From: Halopseudomonas salegens | Lineage (GTDB): Bacteria; Pseudomonadota; Gammaproteobacteria; Pseudomonadales; Pseudomonadaceae | Length of the DNA: 64,000 nucleotides | Assembly: GCF_900105655.1 (NCBI RefSeq) | Contig: NZ_LT629787.1 | Location: 1,798,001-1,862,000 of the forward strand | Direction: 5' to 3' | Part shown: one piece after another, positions 8,751-16,942 of the stretch | Numbering within the stretch: position 1 is the first letter of the stretch | How the letters are laid out: each line of letters starts with the position of its first letter | Translations under genes and position numbers: made by a program | The notes under the pieces: model-generated | What the model was told of the DNA's origin: nothing | Database searches by the model: none | What the model saw: only the letters and a program-made list of their open reading frames with translations

Positions 8751-9914
8751 ATGAAAAAAACCACTCAACTCAGCCTGATCGCGCTGGCCGTTGCCGGTAT
8801 CAGCTCACACGCCAGCGCCGTAGAGCCAGCCAGCATTCAGCTGACTGATGGCTTGATGCTGACCCCGGAAATCACTGCCGGCTACCGTTATGAAGACAAC
8901 TTCCTGTCGGTGGAAAACAATGAATTGTCGTCCTGGATTACCACCATTAGCCCCTCATTGACCCTGCATGGTGGTGGCAGCAAATCGGAATACCGCCTGA
9001 ATTACACCGGTGAGCGCGAGCTGGTCAATTCCTACAGCGAGTTTGGCAATACCGATCATCACATCACCGCCGATGCAGGTTTCGAGTTCAACGCACGCAA
9101 TCGTCTGGTGCTGAACGCCGGCTACCACAAGGTAGAAGACCTCTCCAGCTCTGCGACCGGCGTCGCCGAACCCGACAAGTACAACACCCGCAACATTGGT
9201 GGCGTTTATACCTACGGCGCGCAGACCGCCCGTACCCAGATCGACCTGGGCGCCAGCCACACCCGCTTGCGGTACGACAACACCGGCAACCTCAATGCTG
9301 ACAAGGAACGTGATACCGACGCCGTACACACTACCGTCTATTACCGCATAGCCCCGCGCACCCGCGCACTGGCCGAACTGCGCTATGCCGAGCTCGACTA
9401 TGTATCGGCCAGCGCCTTGAATGCCAAGAACTACGCAGCACTGGTCGGTGCCACCTGGGAAGCCACAGCCAAAACCACGGGCACCGTCAAGCTGGGTGGC
9501 GAACGCAAGCGTTTCGACAGCAACGTGTATGACGACACCTCCGGCGGCATGTGGGAAGTCGGCATCAACTGGGCCCCGCGCACCTACTCGACCTTTGACC
9601 TGACCGCCACCCGCGCGCTCGACGAAGGGGAAGACGGCGCCTCCGCGATCCAGCGCACCAGCACCGGTCTGGCGTGGACGCATTACTGGGCCACCCGCCT
9701 GTATTCCAACGTCGGTTATACCTATACCGAACGTGATTACGAAGACTACAATCGCAAGGATGAACTCGACAGCTTCAACCTGGGTCTGACCTACGAGATG
9801 CGTCGCTGGCTGGATTTTGGCGTGCGTTACAGCTATCTCGACAACGACTCCACCTTCCCGGGTGAAAGCTACAAGCGCAACATCTTTGCCCTGAGCATGA
9901 CCGCCAGCCTGTAA
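8751..9914 (+). CDS. Outer-membrane beta-barrel protein of exopolysaccharide locus
   Basis: 387 residues beginning with a signal peptide (MKKTTQLSLIALAVAGISSH, cleavage after ASA). The mature protein is built of alternating amphipathic strands with aromatic girdles (ITAGYRYEDNF, YRLNYTGERELVNSYSEF, RYAELDYVSAS, YSNVGYTYTERDY, LDFGVRYSYLDNDS) and ends in a strand (NIFALSMTASL) typical of barrel proteins. It resembles the EpsL/BBP2-type barrels found next to Wza/Wzc genes and may form the outer-membrane exit for the polymer. The start at 8751 coincides with the signal peptide; a longer frame from 8697 is unlikely. A strong intrinsic terminator follows at 9937. Confidence 0.8.
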   Translation: MKKTTQLSLIALAVAGISSHASAVEPASIQLTDGLMLTPEITAGYRYEDNFLSVENNELSSWITTISPSLTLHGGGSKSEYRLNYTGERELVNSYSEFGNTDHHITADAGFEFNARNRLVLNAGYHKVEDLSSSATGVAEPDKYNTRNIGGVYTYGAQTARTQIDLGASHTRLRYDNTGNLNADKERDTDAVHTTVYYRIAPRTRALAELRYAELDYVSASALNAKNYAALVGATWEATAKTTGTVKLGGERKRFDSNVYDDTSGGMWEVGINWAPRTYSTFDLTATRALDEGEDGASAIQRTSTGLAWTHYWATRLYSNVGYTYTERDYEDYNRKDELDSFNLGLTYEMRRWLDFGVRYSYLDNDSTFPGESYKRNIFALSMTASL

Positions 9915-9936
9915 GCCTGGCGCCAGGCAAGACCCG

Positions 9937-9961
9937 AGGGGTGGCTTGCCACCCCTTTTTT
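9937..9961 (+). terminator. Intrinsic terminator inside the exopolysaccharide operon
   Basis: AGGGGTGG (9937-9944) pairs with CCACCCCT (9949-9956) across a 4-nt loop and is followed directly by a run of six T. It lies between the barrel gene and wza. Without antitermination the operon would be cut here; RfaH-modified polymerase could read through. Confidence 0.8.
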
Positions 9962-10002
9962 ACGCAAGACCCGTCGCAACCAAACAGAGAGCACATCACC
10001 CT

Positions 10003-10536
10003 ATGGCCCACCGCATCTTCCACTACCTGCTTTTAGGTATGGTTCTGCTGGGAAGCAGCGTTCTCCAGGCACAGGAAAACTCCACCTATCGCCTCTCCTC
10101 CGGTGATGTCATCAGCATCAATGTGTTCGGCGAGGAAGACCTCAGTTTTGAAGAGTTGCGGCTCAATGATGCCGGCATCTTTTCGTTCCCTTTTCTGGGT
10201 GAAATCCGTGCCCGCGGCCTGACCGCCAGTCAGCTGGAAGACCTGCTCACCGAGCGACTCAAAGGCGACTACCTGATTTCACCCCGCGTATCCATCAGCG
10301 TGCTGCAATACCGTGAATTCTTCATCAGCGGTGAAGTGCGCGAACCCGGTGGCTACCCCTATCAGCCCGGCCTGACCCTGCGCCGTGCCATTGCACTGGC
10401 CGGCGGAATGACCGAGCGGGCCAGCACCAACCGCATCACCATCATCCGTGACCAGAGCGGCAGCAGCGAAAAAGGCAGCCTGGACAGCATCGTCATGCCC
10501 GGCGATACCATTACTATCGATCAAGGTTTCTTCTGA
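10003..10536 (+). CDS. Wza-like polysaccharide export protein
   Basis: 177 residues with a signal sequence (MAHRIFHYLLLGMVLLGSSV ... LQA), then the Poly_export domain (YRLSSGDVISINVFGEEDLS, FPFLGEIRARGLTASQLE) and an SLBB domain (FFISGEVREPGGYPYQPGLT). This is the short Wza class seen in Vps/Psl-like loci: it lacks the long C-terminal helix of E. coli Wza, so it probably forms a periplasmic ring and needs the separate barrel encoded upstream for exit. No lipobox Cys is visible. It is followed 2 bp later by the Wzc-like gene. Confidence 0.88.
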   Translation: MAHRIFHYLLLGMVLLGSSVLQAQENSTYRLSSGDVISINVFGEEDLSFEELRLNDAGIFSFPFLGEIRARGLTASQLEDLLTERLKGDYLISPRVSISVLQYREFFISGEVREPGGYPYQPGLTLRRAIALAGGMTERASTNRITIIRDQSGSSEKGSLDSIVMPGDTITIDQGFF

Positions 10537-10538
10537 GC

Positions 10539-12788
10539 ATGGAAAGCAGCACCAGCAACACCCCTGACAAACTCACGGCCATACAGCCGCTGGACGACAA
10601 CAACGACGAAATCGACCTGCTCAAGCTCGCCCGCACTCTGTGGGCACGCAAGTGGAGCATTGTCAGTCTGACGCTGATCGTCATGCTGGTTACCGCGCTG
10701 GTAGTCCTCAGCATGACGCCGATCTACCGCGCCATCAGCACGCTGCTGATCGAAAAAAGTCAGGCTCAGGTCGTCTCCATCGAGCAGATGTATGGCATCG
10801 AAGGGAGCAACAGCGAATACCTGCAAACCCAGTTCGAGCTGATCCGGTCGCGCTCTCTGGCCGAGCGGGTGGTGCGCGAACTCAACCTGATGCACCACCC
10901 CGAGTTTGATCCGCGCCAGCAACCGGAACCACTGATCGACCTCAATCTGACCGCCCGCCTGCGCGAGCTGGGCATTGGCAGCGTCGTGCCCGCCACCCTG
11001 CCGGAAGACCTGGACCCGACCATCGAGCCGGCGGAAATCGAGATTTTTGATCAGGTAGTGCGCGATCTGCGCGAACGCATCACCGTCAGCCCCGTCGCCC
11101 GCAGTCAACTGGTGCATATCCAGGTGGACATGGCCGACCCACAGATGGCCGCACGCACCGCCAACGCACTGGCCAACGGCTTTATCGAACAACAGATGGA
11201 AGCGCGCATGGAAATGTCCATGACCGCGACCAACTGGATGAACACGCGTCTGGATGAGCTGCGTGACACCCTGCGCCGGGCAGAAAATCGCCTGCAGGAG
11301 TTCCGCGAAAAGGAAAACCTGGTCGATGTGGGCGGCGTAGCCACCATTTCCGCCAATGAACTCAGCCTGACCGGCGACCGCATGATCGATGCCCGGCGCG
11401 AACGCGCCGAAGCCGAAAGCCAGTACCGCCAGGTGCAGGCCATGCGCGGCGGCGGCTGGCAACAACTGGCAACCATCCCTGCCGTGCTCGGCCACCCGCT
11501 GATCCAGCAATTTCGTGCCGAGCAGGCCCGCGCCCGTGCGCGTGTGGATGAGCTGTCCAAACGTTATGGCCGCCTGCATCCGACCCTGCAAGCAGCGCAA
11601 TCCGACCTGAATGCGGCCGAAGCCAGCCTGCGCGGCCAGGTTGAACAGATCGTCGCCGGGATCGAACGCAACTACCAGCTCGCGGTTGCCAACGAAAACT
11701 CCCTGCGCTCCAGCTTCAATGCCAACCGCGAACAGATTCAGGATATCTCGCGCAAGGAATTCGAGCTGCGCGAACTGCAACGCGAAGTGGACACCAACCG
11801 CGCCCTGTATGACACCTTCCTCGGGCGCCTGCGTGAAACCACCGCCACCTCGGACCTGGAAAGCGCCAACGCCCGCATTGTCGACCGCGCCACCATACCG
11901 GCCGAGCCGATTAAACCGAAGAAAACCCTGATTGTCGCCATTGCCGGCCTGCTGGCGGCTTTTGTCGGCATCGGCCTGACGCTGCTGCTGGATGCACTGA
12001 ACAACACCTTCCGCCGCACCGAAGATGTCGAGCAGCGCCTCAACCTGCCCGTGCTCGGCATAGTGCCGCTGATCAAGAACCGCAAACGCAACGAAATCGC
12101 CCACCTGTTCAGCGACGGCCAGGACAAGGGATTCAGTGAATCCATCCGCACCATCCGTACCGGCGTCGTGCTCGCCAGTATGGAAAACCCGCAAAAAGTC
12201 ATGGTGGTTACCTCCTCCATTCCCGGCGAAGGCAAAAGTACCGTGGCTGCCAACCTGGCCATGGCCCTGGGTCAAATGGAGAAAGTCCTGCTGATCGATG
12301 CCGATATGCGTCGCCCCACCCTGGCGAAAAACTTTGACTTCACCGTGGGCACCCCCGGCCTGGCCAACCTGATTGCCGGAACCGCCAAACTGGACGAATG
12401 CGTCAGGCGCGTGGAAGGCATCGACATGATGTGTGCCGGCAGCGTGCCGCCCAACCCGCTGGAACTGCTGAGCTCGCCACGCTTCAGCAAAATGATCGAG
12501 TTTTTGCGCAGCAAATATGACCGCATCATCATCGACTCACCGCCCACCCAGGCCGTCAGCGATGCCGTCGTACTCGCCACCCATGCCAACGCCCTGCTCT
12601 ATGTCATCAAGGCAGAGGCTACCGCCGTGCCGCTGATCGAACGCGGTGTCGGTCACCTGCTGCAGAACCGCGCCCCGATTACCGGCATCGTACTCAACCA
12701 GGTCGACATCAAGAAGGCGCAAAAATACGGCTATGAATACGGCGGTTACTACGACTATTACGGCTACAGTGACAGCAAAGCCACATGA
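10539..12788 (+). CDS. Wzc-like polysaccharide co-polymerase with BY-kinase domain
   Basis: 749 residues. N-terminal Wzz domain with a first membrane helix (about residues 38-60), a long periplasmic coiled-coil region (ARMEMSMTATNWMNTRLDEL, GNVR-type linker), a second helix (LIVAIAGLLAAFVGIGLTLL) and a cytoplasmic tyrosine-kinase domain. The kinase has Walker A SSIPGEGKSTVAANLA, Walker A' LLIDADMRRPTL and Walker B DRIIIDSPP. The C-terminus is a Tyr cluster (YGYEYGGYYDYYGYSD), the usual autophosphorylation tail. It controls chain length and export together with Wza. It overlaps the PHP phosphatase by 4 bp (ATGA). Confidence 0.93.
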   Translation: MESSTSNTPDKLTAIQPLDDNNDEIDLLKLARTLWARKWSIVSLTLIVMLVTALVVLSMTPIYRAISTLLIEKSQAQVVSIEQMYGIEGSNSEYLQTQFELIRSRSLAERVVRELNLMHHPEFDPRQQPEPLIDLNLTARLRELGIGSVVPATLPEDLDPTIEPAEIEIFDQVVRDLRERITVSPVARSQLVHIQVDMADPQMAARTANALANGFIEQQMEARMEMSMTATNWMNTRLDELRDTLRRAENRLQEFREKENLVDVGGVATISANELSLTGDRMIDARRERAEAESQYRQVQAMRGGGWQQLATIPAVLGHPLIQQFRAEQARARARVDELSKRYGRLHPTLQAAQSDLNAAEASLRGQVEQIVAGIERNYQLAVANENSLRSSFNANREQIQDISRKEFELRELQREVDTNRALYDTFLGRLRETTATSDLESANARIVDRATIPAEPIKPKKTLIVAIAGLLAAFVGIGLTLLLDALNNTFRRTEDVEQRLNLPVLGIVPLIKNRKRNEIAHLFSDGQDKGFSESIRTIRTGVVLASMENPQKVMVVTSSIPGEGKSTVAANLAMALGQMEKVLLIDADMRRPTLAKNFDFTVGTPGLANLIAGTAKLDECVRRVEGIDMMCAGSVPPNPLELLSSPRFSKMIEFLRSKYDRIIIDSPPTQAVSDAVVLATHANALLYVIKAEATAVPLIERGVGHLLQNRAPITGIVLNQVDIKKAQKYGYEYGGYYDYYGYSDSKAT

Positions 12789-13510
12789 TCGACCTGCACA
12801 ACCACCTGCTGCCCGGGATTGATGATGGCGCACCGGACCTGCTGACCGCCCTGAAACTGGCCAGAATTGCCGAACAGGACGGCATCACCCACATGGTGTG
12901 CACACCGCACATCCATCCGGGCCGGTATGACAACAGCCCGGCCATCATCGGCCCGACCCTGGCACTGCTGCAGCAGGCCCTGCAGGACGAAGGTATCCAG
13001 CTGCAACTGGCCAGCGCTGCCGAAGTGCGCTTCGGCGTGGAAATCATGGCCCAGCATGCCAACGGCGAGCTGCCTTTTCTCGGCCAATGGCAAGGCAAGC
13101 AGGTACTGCTGCTGGAATTCCCCCACAGCGAAATCCCCTTCGGCGCCGAACGCCTGACCGACTGGCTGCTGCAGCGGGATATCATCCCCATGATCGCCCA
13201 CCCCGAGCGCAACAAGGGCCTGATGCGTCAGCCCAGCAAACTCAAACCGCTCCTGAGTCAGGGTTGCCTGCTGCAAATCACCGCCGGCGCTGTTGTCGGC
13301 CGCTTTGGCGACAACGCCCGGGCACTGGCCACGCAGCTACTGAAAGAAAACCGGGTTACCCTGCTGGCCACCGATGCGCACAATCTCACTCACCGGCCGC
13401 CCGTGCTCAGCGAAGGTCTGGCCGCCGCCGCAGCACTGATCGGCGACAGCGCCGCACAGCAGCTGGTCAAAGACAACCCCTGGCAGATTGCTGCGAGCCA
13501 CTTTGCATGA
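12785..13510 (+). CDS. CpsB/CapC-type PHP-domain protein tyrosine phosphatase
   Basis: 241 residues of the PHP superfamily. It starts MIDLHNHLLPGIDDGAPDL, with metal-binding DLHNHLLPGIDDG, and continues with MVCTPHIHPG, MIAHPERNKGL and LLATDAHNLTHRPP, which supply the remaining His/Asp ligands. These enzymes dephosphorylate the Tyr tail of the cognate Wzc kinase (Mn-dependent). Gene overlaps of 4 bp on both sides with wzc and the next gene show a tightly coupled operon. Confidence 0.92.
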   Translation: MIDLHNHLLPGIDDGAPDLLTALKLARIAEQDGITHMVCTPHIHPGRYDNSPAIIGPTLALLQQALQDEGIQLQLASAAEVRFGVEIMAQHANGELPFLGQWQGKQVLLLEFPHSEIPFGAERLTDWLLQRDIIPMIAHPERNKGLMRQPSKLKPLLSQGCLLQITAGAVVGRFGDNARALATQLLKENRVTLLATDAHNLTHRPPVLSEGLAAAAALIGDSAAQQLVKDNPWQIAASHFA

Positions 13511-14238
13511 GCCGGAGCCGCACCGTCCCCCTGCCCCGCTGGCAGCAACTGTTACTGGCCCTGTTTGCCGCGCTGCTGGGTTGCGTATTGCTGATCACCG
13601 GCAGCCGGCTGCTGGTCTCCGGTATTGCCGGCTATCAGGTGCAGGCGTTCATCGAGAACTGGCGGCAACGCAACAGCGAGCCCAACCCCATCGCCTGGCA
13701 AGTCGCCGCGGACGCCGCCGACCGGGCCGTTCGCTGGCACCCCGGCACCAGCGGCTATCACCTGGAACAACGCGGCCACCTCTACCAATGGCAACATTAC
13801 CAGCACGGCTATGGTGACCCCGCCGTTGCTGACGCGCGCGAGCAGTCGGTCGTCTCACTGCGACAGGCCATTGCCGCCCGTCCCAGCTGGCCGGACAACT
13901 ACCTGGGCCTGGCCCACGGAAAAATGCAGCTCTGGCAACTGGATAGCGAATTCCTGCAAGCACTGGACAAAGCCCACTATTACGGCCCCTGGCGGCCGCA
14001 TATTCAGGCCGGGCTGGCCCGGATCAGTCTGCAGATATGGCCACAACTGCCCCCCAGCCAGCAACAGCAAGCCCTTGAGACCGTCCAGCGCAGCCTGCGC
14101 CTGAACGGCAGGCGGCATGCCCGTCAGCTACTCAGCCTGCCCCTGCACACCATGACGCTGAGTGATGTCTGTGCGCGGTTGTCGCCAGACACCCCCGCCC
14201 GTGACGAACTCTGTCCTGCGCAAGCGAGTGATCAATGA
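13507..14238 (+). CDS. VpsP-like polysaccharide biosynthesis membrane protein
   Basis: 243 residues with one N-terminal transmembrane helix (QLLLALFAALLGCVLLITGS) and a periplasmic helical, TPR-like body (AADRAVRWHPGTSGYHLEQR, ARPSWPDNYLGLAHGKMQLW). It resembles VpsP-type proteins found in Vibrio-like exopolysaccharide operons between the phosphatase and the initiating transferase. Function is not established. The ATG at 13507 overlaps the phosphatase stop, and its own stop overlaps the next start (ATGA at 14235). Confidence 0.65.
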   Translation: MSRSRTVPLPRWQQLLLALFAALLGCVLLITGSRLLVSGIAGYQVQAFIENWRQRNSEPNPIAWQVAADAADRAVRWHPGTSGYHLEQRGHLYQWQHYQHGYGDPAVADAREQSVVSLRQAIAARPSWPDNYLGLAHGKMQLWQLDSEFLQALDKAHYYGPWRPHIQAGLARISLQIWPQLPPSQQQQALETVQRSLRLNGRRHARQLLSLPLHTMTLSDVCARLSPDTPARDELCPAQASDQ

Positions 14239-15632
14239 CCCCGATCAACACCACTCCGGCGCCCGGCCAGGTGCGCGGCCTGACCTTCTGGGGCCAATGG
14301 CTGGTCGCCCAACTGCTGAGCAGCAGCCTGCTGATCGGCCTGACGCTGAACAAACTCGACGATGTCACCTCGCCCTATCGCATCCTGATCATTCTGGCCG
14401 TGGTGTTCAGCATTCCCGTCTACAGCCTGCTGCAGACCTACCATAAGGAACACGGCAAACTGACCGGCCTCAGTCGGTTGCTGGGCGCCTGGCTGGTCCT
14501 GCTCGCCAGCCTGATCATTACCGCCTTTGTCACCAAAACCTCGGCCACCTACTCGCGGGAAATCATCCTGCTCTGGGCCTTCTTTGGCTTCCTGCTGCAA
14601 GCAGCCAGCTACCTGCCGCTTCAGGCCATTTCCAACCGCTATCATCAACGCCTGCGCCAGGAACGCCGCAGCCTGATCATCGGCACTGGCGAGCTCGCCG
14701 AACAACTGATCAAGGAAATCCAGCACCTGCAGCGCGACAAGCTGATCGGCCTGGTGCAGCACGACGACCAACCCGCTGATGACACTCGCCATGGCCTGCC
14801 CGTTCTGGGCAACCTCGACAGCCTGCGTGCGCTGATCCATGAAAAACGCATCAGCCGGCTGTATATCGCCTTGCCGCTGAGCGCCGCAACCACCATAGAA
14901 GGGCTCTACTTTGACCTGCTGGATGCCAGCGTCGATGTGGTGCTGATCCCCGACCTGCACAGCCTGGTGCTGCTCAATCACTCGGTACACAACATCGGCA
15001 GCCTGCCCGCCCTGCACCTGAACGAAAGCCCGTTGACCGCGCACCCCACCGCCGCCGTCAGCAAAGCCATCATGGACCGCAGCTTGGCCCTGCTGGCCAT
15101 CATCGGCTTTGGCCCGCTGATGCTGTTGATAGCCCTGCTGGTCAAACTCAGCTCCCAAGGCCCGATCCTGTTCAAACAGCAACGCCATGGCATGAATGGG
15201 CACATCATCAACGTCTACAAATTCCGCTCCATGCGCCTGCATGACGACCAGAACGTCAAACAAGCCACCCGCGACGACACCCGCATTACCCCCATCGGCC
15301 ACTGGATACGGCGCACCTCAATGGACGAACTGCCGCAATTCTTCAACGTCCTGCAAGGTCAGATGTCCCTGGTCGGCCCCCGCCCCCACGCCGTCGCCCA
15401 CAACAACTACTACACCGACAAAATCGACGCCTACATGGCCCGCCACCGCATCAAACCCGGCATCACCGGCCTCGCGCAAATCAGCGGCTACCGCGGCGAA
15501 ACCGACACCCTGGACAAAATGCAGAAACGCGTAGAACTCGACCTGGAATACATCAACAACTGGTCAATCTGGCTCGACATCAAAATCCTGCTGAAAACCC
15601 CCTTCACCCTGTTCAACAAAAACATCTACTAA
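14235..15632 (+). CDS. WcaJ/PssY-like undecaprenyl-phosphate glucose phosphotransferase
   Basis: 465-residue polyisoprenyl-phosphate hexose-1-phosphate transferase. Four N-terminal helices, a central CoA-binding-like fold (IIGTGELAEQLIKEIQHL), a fifth hydrophobic segment (LALLAIIGFGPLMLLIALL), then the conserved bacterial sugar transferase domain: GPILFKQQRHGMNG, VYKFRSMRLH, RTSMDELPQFFNVLQGQMSL, VGPRPHAVAHN and KPGITGLAQISGYRGET. It links glucose-1-P (or a similar hexose) to undecaprenyl phosphate, starting exopolysaccharide synthesis. It ends the operon; no further glycosyltransferases follow before the repeat array at 15646. Confidence 0.92.
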   Translation: MTPINTTPAPGQVRGLTFWGQWLVAQLLSSSLLIGLTLNKLDDVTSPYRILIILAVVFSIPVYSLLQTYHKEHGKLTGLSRLLGAWLVLLASLIITAFVTKTSATYSREIILLWAFFGFLLQAASYLPLQAISNRYHQRLRQERRSLIIGTGELAEQLIKEIQHLQRDKLIGLVQHDDQPADDTRHGLPVLGNLDSLRALIHEKRISRLYIALPLSAATTIEGLYFDLLDASVDVVLIPDLHSLVLLNHSVHNIGSLPALHLNESPLTAHPTAAVSKAIMDRSLALLAIIGFGPLMLLIALLVKLSSQGPILFKQQRHGMNGHIINVYKFRSMRLHDDQNVKQATRDDTRITPIGHWIRRTSMDELPQFFNVLQGQMSLVGPRPHAVAHNNYYTDKIDAYMARHRIKPGITGLAQISGYRGETDTLDKMQKRVELDLEYINNWSIWLDIKILLKTPFTLFNKNIY

Positions 15633-15645
15633 CCCCACCCCCCTG

Positions 15646-15925
15646 GGAACGCCGAGTTGCACTCGGCAAGCAGCCCAACAGGCTGCCCAAAACCATCCAC
15701 CCCAACAGCGCCCCACCCCACCACCCAGCACAACCTGCCGCTCCCCGGGAACGCCGAGTTGTACTCGGCAAGCAGCCCAAAGGGCTGCCCCAAAAACCAC
15801 CCAACCCAGCAGCGCCCCACACCACCACCCAAGTACAACTTGGCGCTCCCAAACACCAACCGCCCCCCTGGGAACGCCGAGTTGCACTCGGCAAGCAGCC
15901 CAAAGGGCTGCCCAACCCCACACTG
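15646..15925. repeat. REP/BIME array A (three forward palindromes)
   Basis: Perfect 17-bp palindromes GCCGAGT-TG(C/T)-ACTCGGC start at 15651, 15753 and 15876, each preceded by GGGAAC or CGGGAAC and followed by a second hairpin, GCAGCCC-AAA-GGGCTGC (the first copy has an AAC loop and one mismatch). Between copies lie inverted, decayed halves such as CCAAGTACAACTTGGCGCTCCC-type sequence near 15830. The array fills the gap between the export operon and the toxin-like pair; the short reading frames across it are not genes. Confidence 0.88.
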
Positions 15926-15979
15926 GCCCACCAACCAATAAAAGCGTATTCTTGAAACCAAGGCAGTGGAGGTACAGCA

Positions 15980-16246
15980 ATGAATGACTGCAAAGAAAAC
16001 TCAGCCCTGACCAAAGTACGAAAAACCAAACGCAAACAGCCTTTTGACGACAACAAAATGCTGATGCAATTCGCCAGGCTGTCATCACGCAAATCCATCG
16101 AGAACCTGCTCGCCTCAGGCATCTCGGTTGTTTACATGAAAGACGGCGACCTGGTCAGCCAGAACCCTGACCATGAAATCACCGTCATCAAACCCGCCGA
16201 GAACAAGGAAAAGTTCGACCTGCGAGAGTACCTGTGCCACGGATAA
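15980..16246 (+). CDS. Putative antitoxin-like protein upstream of zeta-toxin-like kinase
   Basis: 88 residues, basic N-terminus (TKVRKTKRKQPFDDNK), a helical middle (MLMQFARLSSRKSIENLLAS) and a C-terminal part (GDLVSQNPDHEITVIKP). I do not recognise a defined antitoxin family, but the gene precedes and overlaps by 13 bp a P-loop kinase of zeta-toxin type, the arrangement of a toxin-antitoxin operon. An AGTGGAGG ribosome site lies just upstream of the ATG. The antitoxin role is inferred from context only. Confidence 0.6.
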   Translation: MNDCKENSALTKVRKTKRKQPFDDNKMLMQFARLSSRKSIENLLASGISVVYMKDGDLVSQNPDHEITVIKPAENKEKFDLREYLCHG

Positions 16247-16923
16247 GGCTGATAGCCGGCCCCAATGGCGCCGGCAAAACCTCTTTGATGAAAACCCTGG
16301 TCAGTCAGAAAGTCCCCATCGGCCAGTACATCAACCCGGATGACATCGCCCGCCACATCGTACTACCGGACGCACTGCAACGAACCGAGACAGCGTTGAA
16401 TACGCATCCCGGCTGGCCTGAGCCCAACGAAGAATTCGACAATTACTTCTCGGTATCCCTCGCCCAGACCATAGCCACCGGCTTGCGTCAGGACTGGCTG
16501 CACTACCAGCTATCCCTGACCTACGAGTCCGTCATGAGTCATGAAAGTCACCTGGATTTCATCGACAGCGCCATAGCAGCAGGCTTTGAACCGTACCTGT
16601 ATTACATCTGCACATCGGATCCAGAGATACACAAGGCACGCGTCAAGCAACGCGTAGCCTCCAACGGGCATGACGTCCCGGAAGACAAAATTGTCAGCCG
16701 CTACTATCGCAGCCTCAAGCTGCTTGAAAAAATGACACGCAAATGCAAAAGAGCGTACTTTTTCGACAACTCCGGCCACCATCAGCAACACTTTGCAGAA
16801 ATCACCCCGGACGGCTACCTCGATATCTTCGAGGCACAATTCAACCAGGCAGACCCCATCTGGTTTGTAGACAACCTGCTAAAAGCATGGCCCAAATCCA
16901 AAATCCGCCTCGCCACCCTATAA
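16234..16923 (+). CDS. Zeta-toxin-like P-loop kinase
   Basis: 229 residues starting at GTG (16234). The N-terminus carries Walker A IAGPNGAGKTSLMKTL, followed by YINPDDIARHI (substrate Asp region), a segment VTYESVMSHESHLDFI-like (seen as LTYESVMSHESHLDFIDSAI) and a lid region ARVKQRVASNGHDVPEDKI. This matches the small zeta/AAA 'predicted ABC-type ATPase' group; zeta toxins phosphorylate UDP-GlcNAc and block wall synthesis. UDP-GlcNAc is also the precursor for the neighbouring polysaccharide genes. Toxicity is inference. The pair is flanked on both sides by palindrome arrays. Confidence 0.75.
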   Translation: MPRIRLIAGPNGAGKTSLMKTLVSQKVPIGQYINPDDIARHIVLPDALQRTETALNTHPGWPEPNEEFDNYFSVSLAQTIATGLRQDWLHYQLSLTYESVMSHESHLDFIDSAIAAGFEPYLYYICTSDPEIHKARVKQRVASNGHDVPEDKIVSRYYRSLKLLEKMTRKCKRAYFFDNSGHHQQHFAEITPDGYLDIFEAQFNQADPIWFVDNLLKAWPKSKIRLATL

Positions 16924-16942
16924 CCCCAACCCTAGCCCGCCT

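Noticed and set aside
10521..12275. 584-codon open frame on the minus strand inside the wzc-like gene
   Set aside because: It is the antisense shadow of a GC-rich gene with clear kinase motifs; its translation is low-complexity Gly/Ala/Gln and shows no family motif.
14232..15302. 356-codon minus-strand frame opposite the WcaJ-like gene
   Set aside because: Composition shadow of a well-supported gene on the other strand.
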